Origin: Oscillospiraceae bacterium
GTDB taxonomy: Bacteria; Bacillota; Clostridia; Oscillospirales; Acutalibacteraceae
Assembly: GCA_015066105.1 (NCBI GenBank)
Contig: SVOY01000001.1
Coordinates: 124,001 to 188,000 of the forward strand
DNA length: 64,000 nucleotides
Direction: 5' to 3'
Shown: piece after piece, positions 25,871-34,873 of the stretch
Layout of the letters: each line of letters opens with the position of its first letter
Numbering within the stretch: the stretch's first letter is position 1
Made by a program: the position numbers and the translations under genes
Notes under the pieces: generated by a model
Database searches by the model: none
The model's input: only the letters and a program-made list of their open reading frames with translations
Told to the model about the DNA's origin: nothing

Positions 25871-27943
25871 ATGAAAAGACCCTTTGCAGTAATCGGCTTT
25901 ACATTCTTTTTTGTTGTCCTTGTGCTTTTTCTTTCAGAAAGCATAAAGGCGGCTTACTATGCTTTTTTTGCCTTTACTGCAATCGGCTCGGCAGCTTTAT
26001 TCAACAAGAATCTCAGGCAGGCCATGACCGTACCCGTATGTCTTTTTGCGGGGGCGGCGGCCTGCCTTTTGTTTATCGCCGAGGGCTCACAGATAAGCTC
26101 GGCACAGACTCTTACGGGCGAAAACGTAAGGGTTGAGGCAGTTGTGGCCGAAAGGCCTTACCTTAAAAAGGAGAGCGGCAGACATTACTGTGTGCTTGAG
26201 CTGCTGCGTGTGGGCACAGAAAAGGTAAGCGGCAGACTCCGCCTGTCCTTTTCTCCGTCAAAGGACGGCATAGCCGCCGAAAGCCTTGAAATCGGCAACA
26301 AGGTCAGCTTTACGGGCACGGTGTATATTCCCGGTGAGGCGGAAAAGAGCATCAGCCGCTATTTTGCCGGTGAAAGCATAGTGCTCGGTGCTTACTCTGC
26401 CCGTGATGTAAGCATTTATTCCGTCGGGGTGAAGAGTCTGACCCGCATTTTTGCAGAAATCAGACATTCGGTTTCACAAAGGCTGCGTTACGGCTTCGGT
26501 GACAGGATGGCAGGTCTCATTGTCGGCATACTCACGGGTGACAAAGCCTGCCTTGACGGCAAGCTTTACGACAGCTTTAAAAAAACGGGCATTGCCCACC
26601 TTATGGCAGTTTCGGGTCTGCACCTTTCTCTGTGGGTCTTTTCTCTCGGCGCACTTATTCCCGAAAACGGAAAAGCCTCAAGGCTTAAGTATATTCTGCT
26701 TGCCCTTGCCGTGGCTTTCATTATGCTGCTTGCAGGTATGAGCGAGTCCGTTAAAAGGGCGGGCTTTATGTCCCTTGTCTTTCTCCTCGGCAAGCTTTGC
26801 AAAAGAAAAAGCGACGGCCTTAACAGCCTCGGCATTGCCGTGACCCTGATGCTGCTTTATAACCCCGCCTGCGTGCTCAGCACCTCTATGCAGCTTTCCT
26901 TTCTGTCAACTCTCGGCATACTCACCCTCGGCAAGCAGCTTACGGGGCTTTCCGCTGACCTTTTCGGCGGTAAAAAAATCAACGCACCCCTGAAAAAGGC
27001 ACTGAGAAGCTGCGCCGATGTCTTTTTTATAAGCATAAGCGTGCTTGTTTTCACCTTCCCCGTGCTGATTTATTCCTTCGGCGGAATTTCGGCGGCTTCC
27101 GCCTTTGTCAATGTTTTCGTCAGCTTTGCGGTTATGCCCTTGCTTTTGTTGTCGGGTGCCTATGCCTTGCTTGCACCGCTTAGCTTCATTGCCTATCCCA
27201 TAGCCCTCGCCGTCAGGCTTCTTGCAGAATATATCATAGCCGTTGCGCGGTTTTTTCTGAGCTTTCGCAATGCCTTTCTCGTTTTTGAAAGGGAAAACCT
27301 TTTCCTTTATGCGGCGGGTGCGGTTATAGTTTTCTTCTTATGCCTTTTTGCTCTTAAAAAGAACAGCCGAAGTCTCGGCGCGCTGATTTTGTGCCTTGTG
27401 CTTTCCTCGGCTTTTATAATTGCAGACAATGTGGCCGTAAAGGAGAATGTAAGGCTTCATTCCGCCTTGTGTAACGGCTGCAGTATGCTTGCCGTTGAAA
27501 AGGACGGGCAGGCGGTGCTTCTGAGTGAAGCCGGGGAATACGAAAAGAGCATTTTCATCTCCTTGCTTGAAGAAAAGGGTGTAACCGTTTATGCTGAGGC
27601 TGATGCTTTCGGTCAGGCTTTTTTAAAAAGCACCGCCGACGGAAAATATATCAGCGCAGAGGATTCGTCCGTGCCCCTTGAGGGCGTGAGCCTTGAGCTT
27701 TCGGGAAAAGAGCAGTGTGTTTCAGCCTTCGGAAAAGATATTCACATTTTTTACTCTGAGGCTTTGCAATGCAGCTACGATTGTGATATAATAATAAAGT
27801 TAACCGATAACGATGCTACGGTAAGCGTGGGCGAAAGCAGCTTTTCTCTTGAAAAAGAGGGGAGCCTCACCCTTGTGCTTACGGAAAATAAAACTGTTTT
27901 GCGAGGTAAAAGCAAATGGCTGAATTTGATGAAAAGCAGCTGA
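25871..27943 (+). CDS. comEC: ComEC/Rec2-family membrane protein, apparently without nuclease motif
   Basis: 690 residues. An N-terminal DUF4131-like part is followed by the competence domain with G-I-L-T-G-D, H-L-M-A-V-S-G-L-H and many membrane spans (to about residue 490). The channel takes single-stranded DNA into the cytoplasm in competent bacteria. The last ~165 residues replace the usual metallo-beta-lactamase domain, and I see no H-x-H-x-D-H motif there. It follows the phosphoribosyltransferase by 5 nt and overlaps holA by 28 nt, the common comEC-holA order. Confidence 0.9.
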   Translation: MKRPFAVIGFTFFFVVLVLFLSESIKAAYYAFFAFTAIGSAALFNKNLRQAMTVPVCLFAGAAACLLFIAEGSQISSAQTLTGENVRVEAVVAERPYLKKESGRHYCVLELLRVGTEKVSGRLRLSFSPSKDGIAAESLEIGNKVSFTGTVYIPGEAEKSISRYFAGESIVLGAYSARDVSIYSVGVKSLTRIFAEIRHSVSQRLRYGFGDRMAGLIVGILTGDKACLDGKLYDSFKKTGIAHLMAVSGLHLSLWVFSLGALIPENGKASRLKYILLALAVAFIMLLAGMSESVKRAGFMSLVFLLGKLCKRKSDGLNSLGIAVTLMLLYNPACVLSTSMQLSFLSTLGILTLGKQLTGLSADLFGGKKINAPLKKALRSCADVFFISISVLVFTFPVLIYSFGGISAASAFVNVFVSFAVMPLLLLSGAYALLAPLSFIAYPIALAVRLLAEYIIAVARFFLSFRNAFLVFERENLFLYAAGAVIVFFLCLFALKKNSRSLGALILCLVLSSAFIIADNVAVKENVRLHSALCNGCSMLAVEKDGQAVLLSEAGEYEKSIFISLLEEKGVTVYAEADAFGQAFLKSTADGKYISAEDSSVPLEGVSLELSGKEQCVSAFGKDIHIFYSEALQCSYDCDIIIKLTDNDATVSVGESSFSLEKEGSLTLVLTENKTVLRGKSKWLNLMKSS

Positions 27944-28944
27944 AGGCTCACATAAAGGGCGGCGACTTTCTGCCCGTATATCTTTTTTACGGCGACGAGG
28001 CCTATCTGAAAAAATTCTACAGCGATTCGCTTTGCGAAAAGGCTGTGGGAAAGGATTTTCTTGATTTCAATTTTCAGGTGTTTGACGGCAAAAGCCTTGA
28101 TATGAGAGATGTGACCGATGCGGCAATTATGATGCCCATGATGAGTGAAAGGCGTGCCGTGCTTGTGCGCGATGCAAGGCTTGAGTCACTCGGTGAGGAT
28201 AATCTGGCCGTTCTTAAGGCTTATCTTGAAAATCCTTCACCGAGCACCGTTCTTGTCTTTCTGCAGACCTCGGCTGAGTTTTCGCCCGCAAAGGCAAAGG
28301 CCGTTTCAGAGCTTGTAAAAAAGCAGGGCGCACTCTGTCAGCTCAATAAAAGAAAGGGCAATGAGCTTATAAAGCCCCTTATTTCCTCTGCCTCAAAGCA
28401 GGGCTGTGTGCTTTCAGCCGATGCGGCCAATTATCTTGTCAGCGTTGCCGGTGACGATTTCAACGTGCTTATCAACGAGCTTTCAAAGGTCTGCCACTAT
28501 GCGGGCGGCGGCGAAATCAGAAAAGAGCACATTGACGAGGTTGTTATAAAAACCGACGAGGCAAAAATCTACGACCTTACAAAATATCTGCTGATGAAAA
28601 ATTTTGACAAGGCCTATGAGGTGCTGAATATCCTTTTAAGGCAGAAAACCGAGCCCGAGTACATTCTCGGCACCATAATCAGTGCCTATGTGGATATGTA
28701 CCGTGCAAAGGTGTCGCTTACCTGCGGCAAGGGTGCCGAGGCACTTTCCGAGGCCTATTCCTACGGCAGGCTTGCCTTCCGCCTTAAAAACGCGGCGAGG
28801 GATGCCTCGAGGCTTGACCTTGACACCATACGCAAATGCCTTGATGAGCTTTCTCAGGCAGATATGAGGCTCAAGGGCAGCAGGGATAACCCGGAGCTGA
28901 TACTTGAACAGCTTATGGTAAAACTTTTTCTTGTGGGACAATAA
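27916..28944 (+). CDS. holA: DNA polymerase III subunit delta
   Basis: 342 residues, the family length. Y-L-F-Y-G-D-E-A-Y near residue 22 and G-D-D-F-N-V-L-I-N-E-L-S-K near 177 are typical. Delta opens the sliding clamp for loading during replication. The start overlaps comEC by 28 nt. Downstream an RNase M5-like toprim gene follows at once. Confidence 0.93.
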   Translation: MAEFDEKQLKAHIKGGDFLPVYLFYGDEAYLKKFYSDSLCEKAVGKDFLDFNFQVFDGKSLDMRDVTDAAIMMPMMSERRAVLVRDARLESLGEDNLAVLKAYLENPSPSTVLVFLQTSAEFSPAKAKAVSELVKKQGALCQLNKRKGNELIKPLISSASKQGCVLSADAANYLVSVAGDDFNVLINELSKVCHYAGGGEIRKEHIDEVVIKTDEAKIYDLTKYLLMKNFDKAYEVLNILLRQKTEPEYILGTIISAYVDMYRAKVSLTCGKGAEALSEAYSYGRLAFRLKNAARDASRLDLDTIRKCLDELSQADMRLKGSRDNPELILEQLMVKLFLVGQ

Positions 28945-28945
28945 T

Positions 28946-29536
28946 ATGATTAAGCTTGACAGACCCGTGATAGTTGAGGGTAAATATGATATAATAAAGC
29001 TGTCCGGCATAATAGACGGACTGCTTATAAAAACCGACGGCTTCGGCATTTTCAAGGATAAGGAAAAGCAGCTTCTCATCCGCCGCCTTGCCGCGGAAAA
29101 GGGGATAATAGTGCTCACCGACAGTGACTCGGCAGGCTTTTTGATAAGAAGCTTTATTTCCGGTGCGGTTCCTGCGGATAAAATTACCAACGTATATATT
29201 CCCGACATTTTCGGCAAGGAAAGGCGCAAAACCGAGGCCGGAAAAGAGGGAAAGCTGGGCGTTGAGGGAATGAGCGAGCAGATTATTCTCGAGGCTTTTG
29301 AAAAGGCGGGTGTGCTTTGCGGAAAAAGCGAGGAAGCAGAAAGAAGACTCATTACCCCGCTTGACCTTTATGAGGCAGGCCTTTCGGGAAGAAGGGACAG
29401 CAGGGCAAAAAGAAAAATGCTTTTAAAGGCACTTTCTCTGCCCGAGAGAATGTCAACCGCATCGCTTATAAAAATACTTAACACCTTTGTAACCTATGAG
29501 GAATTTATTGAAAAAGTAAAGGAGCTTGACTTATGA
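28946..29536 (+). CDS. toprim-domain protein, RNase M5-like (DUF4093 family)
   Basis: 196 residues from the ATG of M-I-K-L-D-R-P, one base after the holA stop; a GTG 15 nt earlier overlaps holA and is less likely. The toprim motif V-I-V-E-G-K-Y-D is at residues 8-15 and the D-S-D metal motif in L-T-D-S-D-S-A-G near 58. RNase M5 matures 5S rRNA in Firmicutes; this family is related and may do so or act on other small RNAs. Reasonably sure of family. Confidence 0.85.
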   Translation: MIKLDRPVIVEGKYDIIKLSGIIDGLLIKTDGFGIFKDKEKQLLIRRLAAEKGIIVLTDSDSAGFLIRSFISGAVPADKITNVYIPDIFGKERRKTEAGKEGKLGVEGMSEQIILEAFEKAGVLCGKSEEAERRLITPLDLYEAGLSGRRDSRAKRKMLLKALSLPERMSTASLIKILNTFVTYEEFIEKVKELDL

Positions 29537-30000
29537 GAATAGGACACGGATATGATGTACACAGGCTTGTTGAGGGCAGACGGCTCATTATCGGCGGCGT
29601 TGAAATTCCCCACGAAAAGGGGCTTCTCGGCCATTCCGATGCGGATGTTCTGCTTCACGCAATCAGCGATGCGCTTCTGGGTGCGGCCGCCCTCGGTGAT
29701 ATCGGCAAGCTTTTTCCCGATAACGACCCCGCCTATGAGGGTGCGGACAGCCTTATTCTTTTAAAAGAGGTTTGCCGCAGGGTGAGAAAGTCGGGCTTTG
29801 AGATTGAAAACATAGATGCCACCGTGCTTGCTCAGGCACCCAAGCTTCGCCCTTATATAGATGAAATGCGTTCTCTCATATCCGCTTATACCGGCGTTGA
29901 CATTGATGCTGTAAGCGTAAAGGCAACAACGGAGGAGGGCTTAGGCTTTACGGGCGCAAGGGAGGGCATTGCCGCTCACGCGGTGTGCCTTCTTAAATAG
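29533..30000 (+). CDS. ispF: 2-C-methyl-D-erythritol 2,4-cyclodiphosphate synthase
   Basis: 155 residues. The N-terminal G-H-G-Y-D-V-H with the zinc ligands, H-S-D-A-D near 36, and the C-terminal [14 protein letters not shown] are all present. It forms the cyclodiphosphate in the MEP isoprenoid pathway. The start overlaps the toprim gene by 4 nt (ATGA). Confidence 0.97.
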   Translation: MRIGHGYDVHRLVEGRRLIIGGVEIPHEKGLLGHSDADVLLHAISDALLGAAALGDIGKLFPDNDPAYEGADSLILLKEVCRRVRKSGFEIENIDATVLAQAPKLRPYIDEMRSLISAYTGVDIDAVSVKATTEEGLGFTGAREGIAAHAVCLLK

Positions 30001-30014
30001 TAGTCAGTAGTCAG
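30000..30014 (+). repeat. TAGTCAG heptad array after ispF
   Basis: Two AGTAGTC units follow directly on the ispF stop codon, leading into the terminator. Confidence 0.7.
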
Positions 30015-30015
30015 G

Positions 30016-30040
30016 AAAACGCCCGCAGGGGCGTTTTTTT
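30016..30040 (+). terminator. ispF terminator
   Basis: AAACGCCC pairs with GGGCGTTT, followed by seven Ts. Confidence 0.9.
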
Positions 30041-30457
30041 AATGCGCATTGCGCATTGCGAATTCGTCTCTTTGTCAGTTTATCACACGGGCTTTCCTTC
30101 TTTTTAATTTCCTTTAAGGTTGGCGTGATAATATTACACTGCGGTATTTGAATGAGATTATATACGCAGCTTACCTCCCTTTGTTTCCCCCCCTTTTTCT
30201 TGCAAAGGGAGGTAAAAAATGCCCTTTTTTATGTTGAAATTGCATAGACACCTGTTGTTTTCTTTGCAGTTTATTAAAAAACGGGTATCTCTCAGCTTTC
30301 TGTTGGTAATTTTTAACAATGTGATTTTGACGAAAAAACAACCGAAAATACTGCCTTTCGTGCTGAAAATCACAAAAAATTATATCAAAAAAGTAAATAA
30401 ATAAAAAATTATCTAAAAAAGTTGCTCATTTATATTGCAAAATGCCGATAAATTGTG
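30041..30457. other. gene-free stretch with a 13-bp hairpin
   Basis: No credible gene. After the terminator comes a short octamer repeat (GCGCATTGCGCATTGC). A perfect 13-bp inverted repeat, TTACCTCCCTTTG (30171-30183) and CAAAGGGAGGTAA (30203-30215), has a 19-nt loop with a run of seven Cs. It lacks a T-tail on the plus strand. The remainder to the promoter is AT-rich. Confidence 0.5.
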
Positions 30458-30463
30458 TACAAT
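30435..30463 (+). promoter_or_regulatory. promoter of the PucR-type regulator gene
   Basis: TTGCAA and TACAAT with 17-bp spacing, about 65 nt before the start codon. Confidence 0.65.
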
Positions 30464-30529
30464 GGTGAAAGTGACAATAGTCAAAATATCCAATATCAAC
30501 AGAATTTTAAAGTTGGGGGGACATTATAA

Positions 30530-31615
30530 ATGTCTAACAGATTATTTCAGGGAATTATCCATCAGATGAAGGATGCCATTGACAGAACAATCGGTGTTGT
30601 TGATACAGCCGGTACGGTTATCTGCTGCAGTGACCTGGGCCAGATAGGCCACACCAATTTTGTCGATATGAAGGAGGTTCTTTCTTCAGCCGAGGTTAAG
30701 GTTATCGGCGGCAAAACCTTCCTTGCAATCGGCGGTCAGAATCATCCTGACAGTGCAATCTTTGTTGATGGCAACGATGACAACGCCGCAAACTTTGCAC
30801 GCCTTATTTCAATTTCCCTCGGCGGAATCAAGCAGTACTACGACGTAAAGTTTGACAGAAGCAACTTTATCAAGAACGTTATCCTTGATAACATCCTTCA
30901 GGGCGACATCTACCTTAAAACCCGTGAGCTCGGCTTCAATAACGACGTATCACGCTGCGTTCTGCTTATCAGAACCTCTGAAAGGTCAGAAATTTCCGTA
31001 AGCGAAACAATCCAGGCACTTTTCCCCGATAAGAATAAGGACTTTGTTATCAATATCAACGAAACTGACATAGCTCTTGTAAAAGAGGTCCGCCAGGGCA
31101 ACGAAATCAAGGACCTTGAAAAGCTTGCAAGAAGCATTGTCGATTCGTTACATACCGAGTATTACATCAACGCCATCATCGGTGTCGGCTCAATAGTAAC
31201 AGGCATCAAGGAGCTTCCCCGTTCCTTTAAGGAAAGTCAGATTGCCCTTGAGGTCGGCAAGGTGTTTGATACCGAAAAAACTATTGTTACCTATGAAAAT
31301 CTCGGTATTGCAAGGCTTATTTATCAGCTCCCCACAACTCTTTGCGAAATTTTCCTTAAGGAGATTTTCAAAAAAGGCTCAATCACGGGTCTTGACCACG
31401 AAACTCTCTTTACAATCCAGAAGTTCTTCGAAAACAATCTCAATGTTTCCGAAACCTCAAGAAAGCTCTTCGTTCACAGAAATACCCTCGTTTACAGACT
31501 TGAAAAAATCAAGAAGCTCACGGGCCTTGACCTTCGTGAGTTTGACGATGCTATTGTGTTCAAGGTAGCTCTTATGGTTAAAAAGTATCTTGATGCAAAG
31601 CCCATCAAGTACTAA
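30530..31615 (+). CDS. PucR/CdaR-family transcriptional regulator
   Basis: 361 residues. The N-terminal ~130 residues resemble a sugar-diacid/PAS-like sensor, the middle a GGDEF-like domain typical of CdaR-type regulators, and the C-terminus a PucR helix-turn-helix (V-S-E-T-S-R-K-L-F-V-H-R-N-T-L-V-Y-R-L) around residues 310-328. No ligand can be inferred. It lies 30 nt ahead of ftsE with no terminator between, so it may be co-transcribed with the FtsEX system. Confidence 0.85.
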   Translation: MSNRLFQGIIHQMKDAIDRTIGVVDTAGTVICCSDLGQIGHTNFVDMKEVLSSAEVKVIGGKTFLAIGGQNHPDSAIFVDGNDDNAANFARLISISLGGIKQYYDVKFDRSNFIKNVILDNILQGDIYLKTRELGFNNDVSRCVLLIRTSERSEISVSETIQALFPDKNKDFVININETDIALVKEVRQGNEIKDLEKLARSIVDSLHTEYYINAIIGVGSIVTGIKELPRSFKESQIALEVGKVFDTEKTIVTYENLGIARLIYQLPTTLCEIFLKEIFKKGSITGLDHETLFTIQKFFENNLNVSETSRKLFVHRNTLVYRLEKIKKLTGLDLREFDDAIVFKVALMVKKYLDAKPIKY

Positions 31616-31645
31616 GCCTAATTACAATCAGGAAGTGACTGAACA

Positions 31646-32461
31646 ATGATAGAATTTAAAAACGTAAAAATGCGCTATAAAACAAACGGTGCAGTTGCGC
31701 TTGACGATGTAAGCGTCAGAATTGACGACGGTGAGTTTGTTTTTATCGTTGGCGCATCAGGTGCGGGTAAAAGCTCCTTTCTCAACGTTATTATGGGTCA
31801 GGAAAAGGTTGACTCGGGCATTGTGCGCGTAGGCCCCTATACCCTTAATACAATAAGAAGAAGACAGCTTCCCTATTTAAGAAGAATGCTCGGTATCGTT
31901 TTCCAGGATTTCAGACTTATCCCGAAAATGACCGTTTACGATAATGTTGCTTTCGCCCTTCGAGTTATCGGTATGCGCGAAAGAAAAATAACAAAAAGAG
32001 TACGCTATGTATTAAAGCTTGTTGACCTTTCACATAAGGCAGACAGCTTTCCTCACCAGCTTTCCCAGGGCGAAAGACAGCGTGTTGCCATTGCAAGGGC
32101 TCTTATCAACAACCCCGGTGTAATCATCGCCGACGAGCCTACGGGTAACCTTGACCCCGTGCTTTCGGGCGAAATTATGAGCCTTTTTGACAAAATCAAT
32201 GCCCTTGGCGCAACGGTTGTGGTTGTTACCCATGACCTTGAGCTTGTCCACCAGTTTGACCACAGAATAGTTACTATAGAAAACGGCAGAATCCTCTCCG
32301 ATATTCCTGCAAAAAATGCAGGCGAGCTTATCAAAAAGGAAGAGCCTGCCGCTCCTCAGGAGGAGGTACCTCTTTCTCAGGAAAATGAGGCTGAAACTCC
32401 CGAAGCCGAGGTACCGCTTCAGGAAGCCGTAAAGGAAGGGGAGGAAGCTGAAAATGCCTAA
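31646..32461 (+). CDS. ftsE: cell division ATP-binding protein FtsE with acidic tail
   Basis: 271 residues. Walker A G-A-S-G-A-G-K-S-S near residue 38, signature L-S-Q-G-E-R-Q and Walker B V-I-I-A-D-E-P-T-G-N-L-D-P are intact. Typical FtsE is ~228 residues; here ~45 extra residues at the C-terminus are Glu/Pro-rich (E-E-V-P-L-S-Q-E-N-E-A-E-T-P and similar). With FtsX it activates a peptidoglycan hydrolase during division, and the hydrolase gene follows ftsX. It overlaps ftsX by 8 nt. Confidence 0.95.
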   Translation: MIEFKNVKMRYKTNGAVALDDVSVRIDDGEFVFIVGASGAGKSSFLNVIMGQEKVDSGIVRVGPYTLNTIRRRQLPYLRRMLGIVFQDFRLIPKMTVYDNVAFALRVIGMRERKITKRVRYVLKLVDLSHKADSFPHQLSQGERQRVAIARALINNPGVIIADEPTGNLDPVLSGEIMSLFDKINALGATVVVVTHDLELVHQFDHRIVTIENGRILSDIPAKNAGELIKKEEPAAPQEEVPLSQENEAETPEAEVPLQEAVKEGEEAENA

Positions 32462-33437
32462 GAAAGAAAAAGAATCAAGAGAAATAAAAAAGCAGAGAAA
32501 GGCCAATAAAAAAAGAGGCGGCGGTCTCAACACCTCCTACCTTACAAAAATGGGTGCACACAACCTTATTGCCAACAGAAGCATGTCCTTTTCGTCAATA
32601 AGCGTGCTTTCCGCCTGTCTTCTTCTTATCGGTATTTCAATGATTATTATTCTCAACATCCAGAACCTTGTTCAGGACGTTGAAAAGCAGAACGTTATCA
32701 TCGCCTTTATTGACGAGGGCGCCGACGATACTCAGATTGCAAAGGTCGGCACGGACCTTCGTGCGGTTCCCGATGTAATCGGCGTGGAATTCGTTTCAAA
32801 GGAGGCCGCCTATGAGGAGCAGCTTCGCGAATTCGGTGTTGACAGAGAGCTTTTTGAAAGTGCGGGCGTACAAAACCCCTTGCCCGATGCTTACAGAATT
32901 TCCGTAGGCAACCTTGAGGAGTTCAACAAAACCCTTGAGAGCATCAAGGCGGTTGAGAATATAGATTCCGTGCGTGAAAGCCAGGAGGTTGTAAATCAGA
33001 TTACAACAATGCAAAGCTCAATTACGGCAATATGCGTAATGCTTGTTGCGGTGCTGAGCATTGTTTCAATCTTCATCGTTTCAAACACAATCAAGATTAC
33101 AATGGTTTCAAGAAAAATCGATATCCAGGTTATGAAGAGCGTTGGTGCAACAAGCCTGTTTATCTGCTGGCCCTTTATGATTGAGGGTATTATCATCGGT
33201 CTTATTTCCGGCGGTATTTCTCTCGGTCTCACGGTTCTCGTTGAGCATTTTGAGGGCGGAGCAATGACCTCACTTCTTGAAATGTTCGGCAGTACGGCAA
33301 TTGACTTCGGTGCATATCTGCCAATGCTTTCCGTTGCCTACATTGCCTCGGGTGTAATCATTTCCTCCTTCGGCAGTCTGGTTTCAATCAGAAAGTATCT
33401 TAAAAGAGAGGGCAGTGAAGCAAGCGAGCTTGCATAA
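32454..33437 (+). CDS. ftsX: cell division permease-like protein FtsX with basic N-terminus
   Basis: 327 residues with four membrane spans: one near residue 50, a large extracellular loop (~75-180), then three C-terminal spans. The first ~25 residues are strongly basic (K-K-E-K-E-S-R-E-I-K-K-Q-R-K-A-N-K-K-R), longer than usual. FtsX transmits FtsE ATPase activity to an extracellular hydrolase; the extracellular loop is the usual hydrolase contact. Confidence 0.94.
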   Translation: MPKKEKESREIKKQRKANKKRGGGLNTSYLTKMGAHNLIANRSMSFSSISVLSACLLLIGISMIIILNIQNLVQDVEKQNVIIAFIDEGADDTQIAKVGTDLRAVPDVIGVEFVSKEAAYEEQLREFGVDRELFESAGVQNPLPDAYRISVGNLEEFNKTLESIKAVENIDSVRESQEVVNQITTMQSSITAICVMLVAVLSIVSIFIVSNTIKITMVSRKIDIQVMKSVGATSLFICWPFMIEGIIIGLISGGISLGLTVLVEHFEGGAMTSLLEMFGSTAIDFGAYLPMLSVAYIASGVIISSFGSLVSIRKYLKREGSEASELA

Positions 33438-33467
33438 AAAAGCACCCCACAGTAAAGGAGTTTACCG

Positions 33468-34805
33468 ATGAATTATAAAAGATTATTGTGCCTTTTGCTT
33501 TGCCTTTGTGTCGCTTTCGGTGCAGTTTTTCAGTCCTTTGCCGTTACAGAGGAAGAGCTTCAGCAGAATATAGAAGATATTCAGCAGCAGATTGATGACA
33601 ATCAGGCGGCTCTTGAAGACCTTAACGAAAGTGCCGAGGCACAGAAGGAAGAGCTTGCAAGCCTTGAAAGTGAGCTTGACAAAATGGAAACTCAGGCTGC
33701 AAATCTTCAGGCAGAGGTTCATAATACAAACGAACGCATTGTTGAGCTCACCACCTTATATAACGAGCTCACCGACGAAATTGAGGAAAAGAACAGAAGC
33801 ATTGTCCGCACAAAGCAGACAATCAAGGAAACGGAAAAAAGCATTGAAAACAACAGGCAGCTGCTTGCTTCAAAGCTCCGCTCCGCCTATGTCAACGGCA
33901 ATGATTCCACCCTCAAAATCCTTATGGGCTCCGACAGCCTTGCCGGCTTTCTCACAAGGCTTGAGCTTATGAAGAGAACGTCGGAAAACGACAAAAAAGC
34001 CATTACCGACTTTGAAAAGAAGGTTAAAACCCTCAACAAATCAAAGGAAAAGCTTGAAAAGGATAAGGCAACCATAGAAGAGGACCAGAAAAAGGTTTCT
34101 GAAACCAAGCGTGAATACGTTGTCAAAAAGAACGAGCTTGAGGTAAAGCAGAAGGAATACGACAAAAAAATCAAGGCCGTTGAAGAGCAGTATGCAAAGG
34201 TTGAATCCTATATTGAAAAGCTTGACAAGGAAGGCGCCGCTTATCAGAACTATATTGCAGAGCTTGAACAGCAGAAGGCTGAAGCAGATGCCGCCCTTGA
34301 TGAGTTTATCAGAGACTACCTTGCCAACAATCCTCCGCTTTCTTCGGATAACAACACAGAGGGTCAGTCCCAGGGCAGCGTGTATTACGAATCAAATGAC
34401 GATTGGGTTTGGCCTGTAGGCGGTTACGGCTATTATATAAGTGCTTATTTCCTTGACCCGACCTATTATGCCGAATTCGGCACGCCCCATTACGGTGTTG
34501 ACATAACCGGCGGCGGCTTCTACGGCACAAGCATTTATGCTTCAAGGGCAGGCACGGTTATTGCATCCGGCGATGCCGGTGACGGCTACGGCTGCAAGGT
34601 TATCATTGACCACGGAGACGGCTTCCTTACGGTTTATGGCCACAATTCATATAATGTTGTTTCAGCAGGGCAGTATGTAAGCAAGGGTGAGCTTATCGGC
34701 TACGGCGGAAACTCCGGCTATTCATCCGGACCCCACCTTCATTACGAGGTGCGCTACAACGGCGAAAAGGTTGACCCTGCATACTATCATCCCGGTAAAA
34801 TATAA
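33468..34805 (+). CDS. secreted coiled-coil M23 peptidoglycan hydrolase (FtsEX effector)
   Basis: 445 residues with a signal peptide (C-L-L-L-C-L-C-V-A-F-G-A-V-F to about residue 25). A long charged coiled coil (~30-270) is followed by a linker and a C-terminal M23 endopeptidase (~320-440) with H-Y-G-V-D and H-L-H-Y-E-V zinc motifs. This is the EnvC/PcsB-like plan: the coil binds FtsX and the M23 domain cuts or activates cutting of peptide crosslinks. Third gene of the ftsE-ftsX operon, 30 nt after ftsX. Confidence 0.92.
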   Translation: MNYKRLLCLLLCLCVAFGAVFQSFAVTEEELQQNIEDIQQQIDDNQAALEDLNESAEAQKEELASLESELDKMETQAANLQAEVHNTNERIVELTTLYNELTDEIEEKNRSIVRTKQTIKETEKSIENNRQLLASKLRSAYVNGNDSTLKILMGSDSLAGFLTRLELMKRTSENDKKAITDFEKKVKTLNKSKEKLEKDKATIEEDQKKVSETKREYVVKKNELEVKQKEYDKKIKAVEEQYAKVESYIEKLDKEGAAYQNYIAELEQQKAEADAALDEFIRDYLANNPPLSSDNNTEGQSQGSVYYESNDDWVWPVGGYGYYISAYFLDPTYYAEFGTPHYGVDITGGGFYGTSIYASRAGTVIASGDAGDGYGCKVIIDHGDGFLTVYGHNSYNVVSAGQYVSKGELIGYGGNSGYSSGPHLHYEVRYNGEKVDPAYYHPGKI

Positions 34806-34811
34806 TGACCT

Positions 34812-34846
34812 GAGGGGCGGATTTTCTGCCCCTCTGTTTTCCTTTT
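34812..34846 (+). terminator. ftsEX-hydrolase operon terminator
   Basis: GAGGGGC/GCCCCTC stem followed by TGTTTTCCTTTT. Confidence 0.75.
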
Positions 34847-34873
34847 ACATCAGAACAAGAAAGGGTGTTTACT

